A stretch of DNA of 64,000 nt, taken from assembly GCA_963678705.1 (NCBI GenBank), contig OY783213.1, forward strand, positions 9,676,451-9,740,450. The letters are read 5' to 3'. The notes beneath the pieces are model-generated. The model saw only the letters and a program-made list of their open reading frames with translations. It did not search any database and was not told the DNA's origin. A program made the translations under genes and the position numbers. The stretch comes from Panorpa germanica. Lineage: Eukaryota > Arthropoda > Insecta > Mecoptera > Panorpidae. Positions 22,035-34,221 of the stretch are shown here, in pieces (the stretch's first letter is position 1; each line of letters begins with the position of its first letter).

Positions 22035-23338
22035 GTTAGTTCATTTACTTTACATTTGATTTAATAACTGCAGCAGTTCATGTGAATTACGTAAACCATA
22101 TTTATAATGTTAATGATTTACATATGGTAATGTTACACGCATAAGATTATTGCACAGTTGTATTAATTAATTATCATTCTATCTCAGTTATATCTTGTAC
22201 TATTGACTTCACTCGCTTATTGTTATTTTCTGAAAGTGTGTGTCTTCGGTAAACAACTCTATATCCAGCTAGATATCTGTTTGTATTTGGTGAGGTTATT
22301 GGATAAATTTATTTTTCAATGATTAGTTTCTCTACTAAATGTTATAGGATTTTTTAAACAGATGGCACCAGTTGTAATCATTTTTGCTATCAGTTGAATT
22401 TATAAGACAACCACAAATATTGTTAATTCTAATTCATCTAATTAAACTACTGAACACTATATTCCCGACGATTAATTTCTGTTACAATATATTAAAAACA
22501 TGATCCCCAAGACATTATAATATCGGTTTGAATAAAATTACTTCAAGTAGCAAAGTGTGATTCATATTTGTTCATATTTGTTATAGAGTACATTTAAAGA
22601 GTTATGCAAAGTTTGGTATCAACTTTTAATCATTATTAGAAACAATTTCATCTTCTGTTAAAATCTTAGTTTATCCAGAAACAATTTATTCAATTTTTGA
22701 GGTGGAGGCATAGCTTTCAGCTAAGGGTTAATCCAGGGTTGATTCCAAATGATTTTCCACCAAATATCCAGATGTGATGTTAACAAATGTAATATGTAAA
22801 CTTAAAGTAGCGCTACTAGCGCATCGATCGGCGTCTAACTGAACTACACCAGCGAATACTCAGCTTATATTAACATCGAGCGCGTTTTCAAAGTTGTTCT
22901 AAATTCCCGACACGTCCACTAGGAAGCGAACCCCCTTCCGTGGAGGTTCCACAGCCTCCAGCCCTTTAGATGTCAATGGAAAGAGAAGGGAGGCTACTAG
23001 ATGTGAGAACCACGTCGTGTGGAGGTCACGTACTAGACCACCACCACCACCACCCCACTCACTAAACCATTCCAGTCATTCCAGAACATACTACAGTCTA
23101 ATTTTATAAAATACAAACCCAAAATTTAGAACCAGAGAATTTAGGCCGGCCGTTTGCGCTGGGTGTGTTTGAGAAATTGCGTAATTAAAATAAATTTAAT
23201 TAACCATAATCTGTTTTCTTTTTAATTACAATAAAATAATTAGAATATTTTTAATCGGAGTTGCGAACTACACCTGAAATAAATTTATTTAAAACATTAT
23301 TAATTAATATAAAATTTCTCTCACATATATTTTAAAAT
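22035..23338. other. klar: Intron with a GC-richer patch
   Basis: Intronic DNA. At about 22800-23060 the base composition changes to GC-rich (GCGCATCGATCGGCG, GAACCCCCTTCCGTGGAGG, a CCA run at 23039-23054), unlike the flanks. I see no ORF or RNA fold there that I can name; it may be an old repeat fragment. Confidence 0.4.
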
Positions 23339-23947
23339 GGGCTTGTGTCCTCATTTTTTAGTGGTTAATTTTTCAATTGTTGATTGAAATTTTGTATTGG
23401 CGTGTCTATTTTATTAAATATTTAAATATTGAAGGAAATATACCAATTAAAAATTTGAATTGTAGTTTTAGCGCTGGAGATGGTCCGCTATTTGTATGAC
23501 GTGAAATGCATTTATACGTCAGTTATTTGGTGAGTAGGTCAGTGCTGTGGTAATGTATTGTAGCTGTTGGTAGTCGAAATAATCAAATCAAGTCAAAGAA
23601 TAATAAGTTTTTATTTTATTTAACCCTGTTACGGCAGACATAATATTGAAATTTTATTGTTCCTTGAAATAGCTGTAAATAATATTTGATGTTTTGATAT
23701 ATAAATACATATAGCAGAGATTTATGAGCTGTAAGGTTGGCAGCGGTTGTGATGTCACATGCATTTGGAATGTGTACAACGTTGAATCCCTTTAATAATT
23801 AAAGAGACAAAATGACTTTTTTAATTGTTAATATCTCTTAACATATAAGGAGTTATTAAAAAATAATTGAACATTTGAGGTTCTAGTAACCCACTTTATC
23901 AATATATAGTACACTTTTATAGAAATTAAGACATAGGACACAAGTCC
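23339..23947 (-). mobile_element. MITE, GGGCTTGTGTCCT family, copy C (inverted)
   Basis: About 609 bases, orientation as copy B. Bounded by GGGCTTGTGTCCTCATTTTT and GACATAGGACACAAGTCC. The flanks TTTAAA-AT and AT-TAAAAT suggest a short A/T-rich target duplication (TAAA), but this is not certain. No ORF. Confidence 0.75.
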
Positions 23948-26067
23948 ATTAAAATGAAGTAGAAATAGCCAATTGGAACTAGTGACTCTCATTGCAAATA
24001 AAGCACTTGCAAACAAGTACACATAAACATTAAAAACAGAATTCCGAAGCTTTTTGAAATGTTTGTACAATAATCTATTGTTTTAATAATTTCAAAAAGT
24101 GCCGCTCGCAGATGGCATTGCTCTCTTCGCCGCTGTCTTCGTTCTCAATGTATTGTCGTTGACTTGATGTTGAATTCTGTGTTTGCCTGCCCGTTACCCG
24201 TTGGGCATCTTGACTTGACATACCCAATGTATTTGTGTGTACATTCCCTCCAATAAACATTCGATAACTCATAAAACAAATAATTGTATTCTTCAAGCTA
24301 TAATGGTAGTATATGCAGTTATAGGAAGGCGTATATATTTGTAAATTCTGTGATAACAAAAAGACACCGGCGTACAAATAATTGGGTCATAAATATGTCA
24401 GATTGAGCACTTCTGCAGTAACATGGACTGCTGCTGGCTGCTGGCTGTTAACCGAAGAGATCAAACTAACATGAAAAAAAAAATATTAATGTGTTCGCAG
24501 TTAATAAGGATCATTCACAATCAAACGGCGAGTTTCTGAAACGGAAATATTAAATCATTGTATCAAGTTGTTAATTAATCGATGCGATCGATGTCTTTAA
24601 CAGCAGTCTGCTCTACATTAAATAAGTCTGGTATTTATTTTTAATAGTTGGTAGTGTCATTAAACGGAGGACTTGTATTTCCTTTAAACTATGTTAATGT
24701 TAAACGTGAATACCTTGCCGTTTTTGAGGTTTGAATCTTGGGTATTTTTGTATTTATTATAATTTGTTGATAAAAACAATATTTACTTTTTTATGTTAAT
24801 TTTAATTTGCTAATAAATTATTGCATTGGTTCAATTAGGAAAAAAATAGAAGATTTGATATAATATGAAGATATGTGTCAAACACAGTTTGACAGGGTCT
24901 ATTTTATTTGTCCATTTAAACACCATTTTCAATTATTTTTATTTATTTACTAAACACAACCAAAAAACATATACCGAGATTGTATTGGAGATTGAGTAGG
25001 TACTCGACCCTTTTGTTCGAGATCACATTCTAAACCGTAATTCCTTTGATGTTCCGACTTAGAATTGAAACATTTTTATTTCATAAAAATACTACCTATA
25101 ATTTTTTAAAATAGCATAAGTAAGGGTTTTATTAGCAGTAGAAAGGATACAAATTGTTAAGAAACTGAATCCAATACAAATCATAAAATTTTCCTACATA
25201 TGCTAGTAGTTAAAATTTCATATTCTTCTGTTTTAATATTTAAATATATACTACAAGGATTTCAAATTTGATGTACAAGTAGATATGCATTTGCTCAAAG
25301 CAACGGAACGAATGTTTGGAAATTTAGTTTGCACAGTGCATCATACATATATGCACAAGCATTTGTAAAACATCAAGGAGATGGTGGTTGTCACGTACCT
25401 GCTAGCTCGGCGCTCTGCCGTGAATATATTTCCGATATTCCTGAATGCATCTACATTCTCGTACAAAGCCTGCATATTTAACAGCTCTAATAATTACGCT
25501 ATTTGTAATAACTTTAAATACCTGCACACCATATACTGTAAGTTTAATATAAACTGGTGTAAATATATAGACGACATAACTAGTCGTCTTCTTCAAGAAA
25601 CAGCCCTTATTGTGACTTAGTCTTTATCCAAACCTGATTGATGCTATTCAATTGATCCCGTATTTTTTTCTTTTTTATTGATTCCGTTTATTTTTTGTAG
25701 TTTTCGTTTTTTGTGCGTTTGCTGTTTTTGTTTTTCATTTATACTATGTAATTTTGATGACCGTTAAAATAAAAAAGAACATTCTGCAATACCTGCGGTG
25801 ATATTGAGATAATAAAGACAGACCTGTAGTTTATTAATCAAAATCGAAATGTTTTACAATTGGTTCGGATCTTTGATAATTACTTTATCAGTACCATCTT
25901 TGAATAAAATCATATTCATATTGTGTTCATAAAATTATTTGAACAAAGTGTATCTCATGTTCAATACTAATCATAAATTTCCGCTTGTCAATCATTTCGA
26001 ATATCATCGTCTCTGTGTATTCTGCAGATGATCTGTATCTTCACTTGTTATCTCGTATCGTCTGCAG
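23948..26067. other. klar: Intronic sequence, no gene recognised
   Basis: AT-rich intron. Small open frames at 24075-24377 (- strand) and 25381-25620 (+ strand) lack splice support and any recognisable domain, and I treat them as chance. No mobile element was recognised. Confidence 0.5.
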
Positions 26068-26142
26068 CGGCTCCATGGCACTATGGTGCAACGTGTAATG
26101 CTGCTGGGCTCGTCAGATGATCTGGACCCTTACTGCACTCTT
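26068..26142 (+). CDS. klar: Probable klarsicht exon (weak donor)
   Basis: After TATCGTCTGCAG the sequence reads RLHGTMVQRVMLLGSSDDLD and PYCTL in phase 0, which follows ...SAIEELQ well as a continuing helix (EELQRLHGTMVQRVMLL). Codons are GC-richer than the surrounding intron. The best donor that keeps the phase is GTGTAT at 26143, which is weak. Without splicing, the frame continues to a stop near 26217 and adds a hydrophobic run. The exon could be optional; skipping it leaves the frame intact because it is 75 bases long. Confidence 0.55.
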
Positions 26143-26880
26143 GTGTATATTCTTCTTATTCTCATAACGATCTTGTTATATAATCGTTTCAAAACAGCTT
26201 CTGAATTTCAAATACATTAAGAAGGCACGGGGTAGCTGGTTTACATAAAGTTTGACTAGCCTGTTAAGGGCCTTATAAGGTGCTCGTACGATTAGCCTGA
26301 TCGGGTAATCGTAAGGAAATAATAGGGTCTACCAAACCGGGATATATCGTCAAGTCGTGTGGCACTGTTCGTTACTTTAATTTGGTCCCTTGCATTCTTA
26401 AATAAAGAAGTATATATACAAGTATACACAAGATTGCCGCAGGTCAAGAATCGAACTAACTATATAGTCGTATCTCCACATTTTTTATGACAACAAATCA
26501 TTGACTTTTTATACTTTTTTAATATACTAAAAGTTTTATTTCTAAATGAATTTGACAATGGTAATCGATGGCCACGCCGCGCCTCTTCTGTTTTTCGATT
26601 TATTTTATCACAAGTGTTCCTAATTTCTATTGTCTAAAACTACATGTTCTTATTAAATTTGAATTAAGACGTTTACTGGTTTTTAAACCAACTGAAGTAA
26701 AAATGTGTAGAATATTAATTTGGTGTTCTTTTGCAAAATGATTCTGATTTAAATAAATTTGTATTTGACAGTGGTAGTGAACCTAAATATTTCGTGTTTA
26801 AAAATTTGATAGTCCAAATCACGATAGTTCGGAGGTGACTTATACTTAAAAGAGGTTATAAGAGTGGAATAAATCTACAA
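26143..26880. other. klar: Intronic sequence
   Basis: Intron following the probable exon at 26068. Apart from the open frame running on to about 26217, nothing recognisable is seen. Confidence 0.4.
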
Positions 26881-27382
26881 TACGATAATGAATTTTATCT
26901 TATTCGTTTCTATATATATTATAGAAAAATAAATGAGTCAGTGCTTTTTAGTTATATCGGCAGTTTATACCCCACAACTTGTTTTAAGTATGAGTCGCCG
27001 CCGAACTCTCGTAATTTGAACTATATTATTACTATATTATGTGAATAGTTTAACTTTTTGTGGCTTTGAATATTACTTAAAAATGATTATCGTGTAAATG
27101 CATTAAAAATGTGGAATAATTCTGCTATAGCTCAAATTGCAAATTCAGCAGTGTCTCATGCTTAAAACAATTAAAAAGCACTGTTTCTCTAATTGTTTTA
27201 TTATGTATAGGGTCTTACAACAAGAACTATCATTGGATTAAAATAAAAATATCATCATTTTCACGAAAATATTTTGTTTTTCTGTCGATTTAAAATGACA
27301 TCACTTATTAAAACACCTTTAAAATGATCGCTCTTGTTGTAAGATCCTATATAGAAACGAATAAGATAAAGTTTATCATCGT
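26881..27382. mobile_element. MITE with ~35 bp terminal inverted repeats
   Basis: The left end (26881-26916) containing ATCTTATTCGTTTCTATATA is the reverse complement of the right end (27347-27382, TATATAGAAACGAATAAGAT...). The element is about 500 bases with no coding capacity. Related sequence (ACTCATGCTT..AACAATT, GGAACGAATAAGAT) flanks a retrotransposon fragment at 38120-38560. Family not named. Confidence 0.7.
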
Positions 27383-27743
27383 ATCGCAGATTTATATGGA
27401 ATAAATTGCAATATCTTTGGAAATACATAAATGTAATATTAAGAAATGGATTATTAGTTGTTAGGTACCCAAAAAAGTTTGCAATTGAGTTTTTATATAT
27501 TATCCTGAAATATTTTCTATAAAATACAATTAAATTTAGTATAGAAGTAACTTATATCTACTATACGCTGATCCTGCCTTGGTACACTACCATTCTAAAC
27601 ACCCAATAAAATTCTGGTCAGACTTTTATAATATTTTTGGTACAAATTTATTCCTGTCCCATCTCAATAGCGGGTAATTTATATCTGAAATCTCTATAAT
27701 TTAATCGCACATAATAATCTGAATTCTCGCTTTATTTTTACAG

Positions 27744-27857
27744 CCTTTTTTAAATACATGCAAATTATACGCATCAAATTCAAGTAGCTCTGTTCTCTGC
27801 AGTTTGCAACGACGTTGTAGGTACAACGCTGAGCGTTGGAGCAGTTATGATCAAGAG
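27744..27857 (+). CDS. klar: Klarsicht exon
   Basis: A 114-base exon (38 codons, phase 0 both ends) after TTTATTTTTACAG. It reads PFLNTCKLYASNSSSSVLCS and then LQRRCRYNAERWSSYDQE before GTATGA (27858). An alternative acceptor at 27800-27802 (TCTCTGCAG) would give only the second half and break the phase, so I prefer the upstream one. RRCRYNAERWSSYDQE followed by EQQLGLEEQKK in the next exon continues a charged helix. Confidence 0.78.
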
Positions 27858-30193
27858 GTATGAATAAGGGACTTATAGAAAATAAAAATTAATACAACCT
27901 GTGATTATAGAATCTTAAGAGAATCCTTTTAAGGATTAAACGCTTTTAGGATAGCTAAAATATAAAAATTGTGACCTACTATGTTTCATTTAAGTAAAAT
28001 TTAAGTTTTATATAAGTATGTAGATTAAATATGATAATTAGAAGATGCTTAAAGTACTTTTGCATACTTTAAAACCACAAAAAATGTGTTTTTAACAAAG
28101 TTATATATAGTCTTATTTGCATCTCGAAAATGAAGAAAATATTTGTTCTTATAAACTTTAAAATTTAATTAGGTGATACCTTTTTTTGTTAAATACTTTT
28201 TTAAAATTCTATGTTTATGTTTTGTAATAAGGTTTTACAAGGTTATACTTTTATTTTATCATTTTATTGTTATTTTAAAAGTTCGATTACAGAGCCAAGC
28301 AAATAAATGTTTATATCTCCAACTCAATGAAAGATAAATTTGCTAATATAAATATATAATACGTCGATCATTGTTTTAAATCAGCGGTCCTCAATCAAGC
28401 GTTATTGAAATTCAGTCCGTGGGCCTTTGCGTGTGCGCCCCTGATTTGTTGTATAACTGTATTAATGCAGCTAAATCATAAGTAATATAATAGATATACT
28501 GATAACACTATCTGACATATCAAACAGTCTCGTAACTAATTATTATATTTAACAAAGCGATCGTCAATCTTCCTGATTTGAATAGCGAAGAGCTAAAAAT
28601 GTCGTATGATAAATTTGAAATATTTTTTTTTCTTTTACTAGATTAAGTTGTTTGGTTCTTATTCCTAAACTAAAGGCCTTATTTTGTAATTCTTTCTTAA
28701 GTAAATTATAGTTGTCTTGCGTTGTATCAAATTATCGATAAATATATTTTCATATCTAACGTAATGTAACTTTTAGAATTGACACATTTTCTTCAAAATT
28801 CGATTTTCTAAAATATAAATATAATACATATCTCTAGTATAAGAGTATGTTTAATTCAAGATACATTTTGTATTCCAAGCTTGTAACTGTACGGACGTGC
28901 AGAATCTAGCCACGCCTTCATCAGCCCATCTTTTCCCCGTTTTTCTCAACTCCAATCATCAATGTAATTCAATTTATAATAAAAAAGAAGAAAAAAAAAT
29001 CAGAAGAACAAACTGCAATATAAAAAAGTAAATTCGTAAATATACTTAAGTGGAATTGTATGTGTGTGTGTGTTTTAGATAAACTATTTTATAAAATTTG
29101 TTGAGATATCGAAAATGCATCGCAATGAAAATAATTAGACGTCGTGACAATGTTACAGACAAATGAAAAATGATTTTAAATAAATTAATAATTCATTCGG
29201 CAGAAATGACGTCACGTCCAAAAAAAAAATAGTGATCAGCGATAGTGATCTATTAGTCACCAATGTGTATTTTGAAATATTCAAGATGGCTTGAATTATA
29301 TTCTTAAAATACTCATATTTTGGTATTAAAATTAATTAGTATAATAAGTAAATAATTTGTTTTGGCACAACTTTCAAATATAATTTTTTTTTTCTTTTCA
29401 CTAAATACAATATACTTTCACAAAGATATTGAATATTATTATATTATATAAAGCAATTTTTATTGGTATTAAAATATATATTATGTAATGTATTTTGCTG
29501 TTACATTGCCTTTGTTACGTATAAATTGTTTATTCAAAAAGTACCATAAAATAATTTTTAAAATTTCAACTTTCCTAAATTAAACTTGACATAAATTCTT
29601 TTAAAAGCATTTTGTTATTATAGCACAAAAATAAAACAAAAAAATTAAAGTATGCCCATTATATAATGCGCCTGTTTGGTACTCGTCTCGACTTCTAATA
29701 TTTGGAGGATGTGGTCCTTGTGTTGTTTTTTTTCCGTTTTTCTTTTCGCTACTTGTCAGGCAACTCGCACACGGAAACTAACAGTCACGTTGCAAACGTA
29801 GCAGACGTGACACTTGACTTCACATGAAATACGCGTAGTCACGTAGACGCTACGCCAAGTGCTACATCCGTAGAACCGTAGAACGTAGACTGTGCTCTAC
29901 GCCCAAGGAATTAGTTAAGGTTGTCAAAATATTACGAAACTAGGAAGCCAAGTCGAGCCAATCCCTAGGTTAAATATGTGTTAACATGATGTGACCGGCC
30001 GGGTCGGGGGCGGGGGACCTGGCAAGAGAAGGCATCCACGGGTTATGGTAATTAATTCTTCATTTAGGTAATGGCAAACATATGTTTTAAGGCACGTTGC
30101 GTCGAATTAAATTACATTCGTATCACCTTGGAGTTTTGCGGGTTTTGATTTTTTGATACTATCCTCGTTTATATTGGTTTTACACACTTAGCT
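27858..30193. other. klar: Large intron, 5' part
   Basis: The first part of a 9.7 kb intron. Mostly AT-rich. Two patches differ: 29780-29900, dense in CGTAG/ACGTAG words, and 29990-30030, G-rich (GGGTCGGGGGCGGGGG). No gene is recognised. Confidence 0.5.
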
Positions 30194-30950
30194 TATGCTT
30201 AAGCCGGATCCAGACGATGCAGTGAACGTTTGATTCAAATGCTTGTCTCCATCCTCTGAGTCAAATACTAGAAGATTGACATGGCAAGTTTTTTTCTACA
30301 CGGTGGAATGAATGTTTGATTCGAAAGATTTATTTATTTTATTAATTTTTTGATATTATTGACACTGATGTATCAATCCCACTCACTGCTTTAATTTAAT
30401 TTTAAGAAGTAATTTAAATTGCTTAACATATGGCAATACAGTAGTCATTCACAGTACCTTTTTCAATTTTTTTTTTTTTAAGTTTTCTTAGTTTTTTTAG
30501 AACCTTTCAAGGTCTAATGTTTTAAATTAAAAATATTAAATTAAGAAAAACTATATTATATTATAACCTTCAAAATGTGACAATCTGTCAAAATGCAGTA
30601 GGATTTACTTTCAAAAGAAGTTGAATGTCAAATGTTTTTGAAAAATATAGAAGAGAAAACTAATTGTTATTAAAAATAGCAATTTTAATTATTTCACATA
30701 CATTCACATTTTGTCGAACTGTCAAAATTTACATTACTAACGATGCATACGCACCAACTAAGTTAACTAAACTTAAATTAAAACACAAATGTGAAAAGGA
30801 ATGCTTAAACGAAAACCTGAAATCTAGATTACAATATTAAATAAGAACAGTAAATTAAATATCAAAACAGTGAGTGGGAATGAGGCTTGACACTGCTTAA
30901 CAAAAACTTCCAAGTAAGTAAAGAAACTTTCAAGTATAAAACCTTTGGAT
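30194..30950. repeat. Dispersed repeat carrying a nested MITE
   Basis: 30194-30370 and 30884-30950 match 62222-62440 (shared words ACACGGTGGAA, GAATGTTTGATTCGAA, ATTATTGACACTGA, AAAGAAACT.TCAAGTATAAAACCTT). The segment between them is absent at 62 kb and is itself an element (30377-30879), so this locus is an older repeat interrupted by a later insertion. Confidence 0.7.
30377..30879. mobile_element. MITE with TCCCACTCACTG terminal repeats
   Basis: Bounded by TCCCACTCACTG and its exact reverse complement CAGTGAGTGGGA, 503 bases, no ORF. A copy with the same interior (TTCACAGTACC..TTTTTAAGTTTTCTTAG, AATGTGACAATCTGTCA) but lacking clean ends lies at 48497-48895. The target duplication is unclear. 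Confidence 0.78.
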
Positions 30951-31833
30951 TGTTGGACGATTAGTAGGGGTTCCAGCATCTGTCACACGATGCGTCCAAC
31001 CATCAAGCGAACAAATAAAAAATAAAAAAATATACCAACCATATAAATAAACAAATCTGCAAAAACACACAATTATACTACAATTAATGTGAGAATATAA
31101 CCTTGTCGTCAAATCGCATTAATATAATAAAAAAATATATTTTTTTTCTTTGCACTTTTTAAAATGTTTTAATTTAGTTTTTCATTTAATTTCAATTTAA
31201 TAACTAGTTACAGTTAAGCGATGTCCAAGGCTAGGCTTTCAATACGTCTTTACCAGCAATTATAATAATATATTTTTTACAGACAAAACACCTATTAAAA
31301 TAAGATATGACTAACCAACCATTATGTAACATTAAACATTGGCCACTTACAACAAACGGTTAAAACTCGAACTAACTTCACTTATATTTAATAAGTGTAA
31401 TGGCATTAGTCGTTAATTAGTTGCTTCTTGTTTTTGTTGGCAACACTGAAATGCATAATTCATCATAGAGCATTGAAATGTTTATAGCTTTGAAGATTAT
31501 AGCTATGTTTACAATGATATAGTATTGCATTCCATATCGACAGCTTTCCAGTCGATATACTGGCTGTGTGGATGATGTGTCTTCACCGAAGTTCATGTTT
31601 TCTTCGAAATGAAATGTTAAATAGTTCTGCATCGGATGAAGAGCAAAACTGAGACATGTAATGATGGCATTACGCGAAGCAATAATCATAAAATCTCTTT
31701 GCTTTAATGTGTAATAATGACGAGATTCATGAGGTTGTCCTCTCGAAGGAGACAGTGAAGTTATAAGATGTATAAGTATATTCTCAATGCGTTTTTTAAG
31801 CGTATTTAAGGAGGTAAAAAAGATAAAAAAAAA

Positions 31834-34221
31834 GCATATTTTCGATAATGTTTTTTGACGACACAGGTAATATATAATTATTTCTATAAATACTACATGA
31901 GAAAATGACATTTGAAGAATACTTTGTGAAATTATCATAAATAAATATTAAGAAATGAGGCATTGACAGCGAATCTCCGCTGACGTCACAAAGAAAATTT
32001 CATTGCGGTGCCACTTATAACTCATCACTGAATTTTCTGAAATCGAAAAACCAAAATGATTTCATTAGTTGATAACTTTCTGCAGGTAACGCTGTCGAGG
32101 TTTTTTTTGTTTTTTATTGATTTTTCAATTTTTTACAGCACTTTAAAAGTCAAAATACCGATTTCAAACCGAGAAAATCAGAAACTTTATTATTTTAAAA
32201 TACGTTAAAATTAAAAAATTAAAAATCTCGGCAGCGTTACCTCAGCATTTATGTAAAGAAAGAGTGTGCAAAATTTTAAAAGAATCGGTCCAGTAGATTT
32301 GGAGCTAGAGATGGCACCGACTTTGAAAATCTTAAGTGTGAGAAAACGTGTTTCAAAGTTTTAAAGTAAGACTAAACCAGACTAGAGTGGTGAAGACATA
32401 AAACTCTATATCTCCGACAGTTTTACTCAAATCGACTTCAAAATTTTACACAATAATCTTAATATGTTGTACATTAATAGAAAAAAAAAAAAAAAAAAAG
32501 TTGAAACCTTTCATAACAGTGGTGTATCGATAAAAATTAAAGTAAAATTTGCTCTCATGATAAATTATGTTAGTGCAAAAAATAATTCCAATACACCCTA
32601 CAGTACACAAGTTTGGCTTGACGTCTCATACAATGTAGAATTAGATTTATTTGAACACTTGTGTATTACAACTTAACAAATGTAAATTATCTTACATATT
32701 TTGAATCATGCTTCACTTAGAACTTCATTGATATTTTTAAGTATTGCCATATTTGAGAATAGTCTCATAGTTATGCTCATTTAGGTATATTAAAATATTA
32801 TGTTAAAAGTACTTATCCTTCATTATACGTAACCTTTGTTAAATATTATAATTATGTTCGTTATATTTTAGTATATTATTATTTTAAACTAATAATGACT
32901 TTGATAATTATGTTGCACTTTGAGTTCTATAAATAGAACTGTATAATTCTCTTAACAAATAGGTGGAATATTTTATGATTTAGCTAATATGTTATTCTAA
33001 ATAATAACTTCAATCCCAAAAAAAAAAATCACAAATAAAAAGAAAGATAGTAGTATCATACTTGTACATTGGTTTAATTATTGTTTTTGAATTTTACAAG
33101 TTTGAGACAGACATTTATAGAGTAATGAATTTACTACAAGCCAATTATAAAATGGCAATTAATCTTAAGAAATACTATAAATGGTTTGTTACTAATATGA
33201 TACAAGAACTGCCGCGAACTGGTTCCTGTTTGGATAAAAGACAAGCAAAGCATAACCTTGTGCAGCCTTGCCCTGCCCAGTGCTACACCCTGTTGGAAAA
33301 CATGTATATATGTATCTAGATATATGTAGCATCAGATATAGATACATAATATTCAATCCTAGTAAACTAGTGTGTCATGTGATCGTTGTTCATATGCACC
33401 TATATATCCAACATCTAACTCTATTTTAATTACATTTATATATTTATATATGTATCATACTAAAGATACTTCGCTTTTCTTACTGTCAGTACATTGGAAG
33501 TAATCTTTTCCTTCTCTGAATATGCTGTCCAATAGTTCTTCAAAATGATCATAGCTCCTCTCATTTGGGATGAACGTTTTGCAGTCCTCAAAGTTTTAAC
33601 TACCTTTTTTTTATTTACTGATATTATTGTACAACATATTAAGTTTATTGTGTAAAAATTTGAAGTCGATTGGAGTAAAACTGTCGGAGATATAGAGGTT
33701 TAGGTCTTCACTTCTCTGGTCTGGTGTCGTGTTACTTTGAAACTTTTAAATGCGGTTTTTCACACATAGCTTTTTCAGAGTCGGTGACCTCTCTAGCTCA
33801 AAATCTACTCTTTCTTTACATAAATGCCGAGGTAACGTTGTCGAATTTATTTTTTATATTTTAATTTAAACATAGTTTAAAATAACAAAGTTTCTGATTT
33901 TTTTCATGGAAAATCGGTATTTTGACGGTGCTGGTAAAAATTGAAAAATCAATAAAAGAAGAAAAACTCGACAGCGTTACCTGCAGAAACTTATCAACTA
34001 ATGAAATCATTTTGGTTTTTCGATTTCAGAAAATCCAGTGTTAAGTTATGAGTGGCACCGCAATGTTACTTTTTTTTGTGACGTCGGCGGAGATTCGCTG
34101 TCAAGGCGTCATTTCTTGATATTTATTTATGAAAATTTCACAAAGTATTCTTCAAATGTCATTTTATCATGTATTAATTGTATATTAACTGCGTCGTCAA
34201 AAAACATTATCGAAAATATGC
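31834..34221. mobile_element. DNA element with ~600 bp terminal inverted repeats
   Basis: The left repeat (31834-32471) begins GCATATTTTCGATAATG and pairs along its length with the right repeat (33629-34221), which ends ATTATCGAAAATATGC. Shared internal landmarks include GACAGCGAATCTCCGC, AACCAAAATGATTTCATTAG and CTGCAGGTAACGCTGTCGA. The ~1.16 kb centre has no recognisable transposase; open frames there (for example 33062-33319) show no known domain. The same terminus reappears at the extreme end of the window (63984-64000). Confidence 0.8.
32513..32655. repeat. Dispersed repeat shared with 57612
   Basis: CAACAGTGGTGTATTGATAA-like sequence followed by GCTCTCATGATAAATTATG and CCAATA(C/T)AC is shared with 57612-57720. 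It lies in the centre of the long-inverted-repeat element, so part of that element's interior is also found alone downstream of klarsicht. Confidence 0.6.

Noticed and set aside
25381-25620. 79-codon + strand frame as a klarsicht exon
   Set aside because: No acceptor or donor in the right phase, and codon use matches the intron background.
29990-30020. G-quadruplex in GGGTCGGGGGCGGGGG
   Set aside because: Only three clear G runs; a fourth is not present without splitting a run, so the fold is uncertain.
31417-31938. 173-codon - strand open frame
   Set aside because: Its 5' part lies in the terminal inverted repeat of a DNA element and its composition follows AT-rich DNA; no domain or splice sites.
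33062-33319. 85-codon frame inside the long-inverted-repeat element as a transposase
   Set aside because: No catalytic motif of any DDE family and too short.
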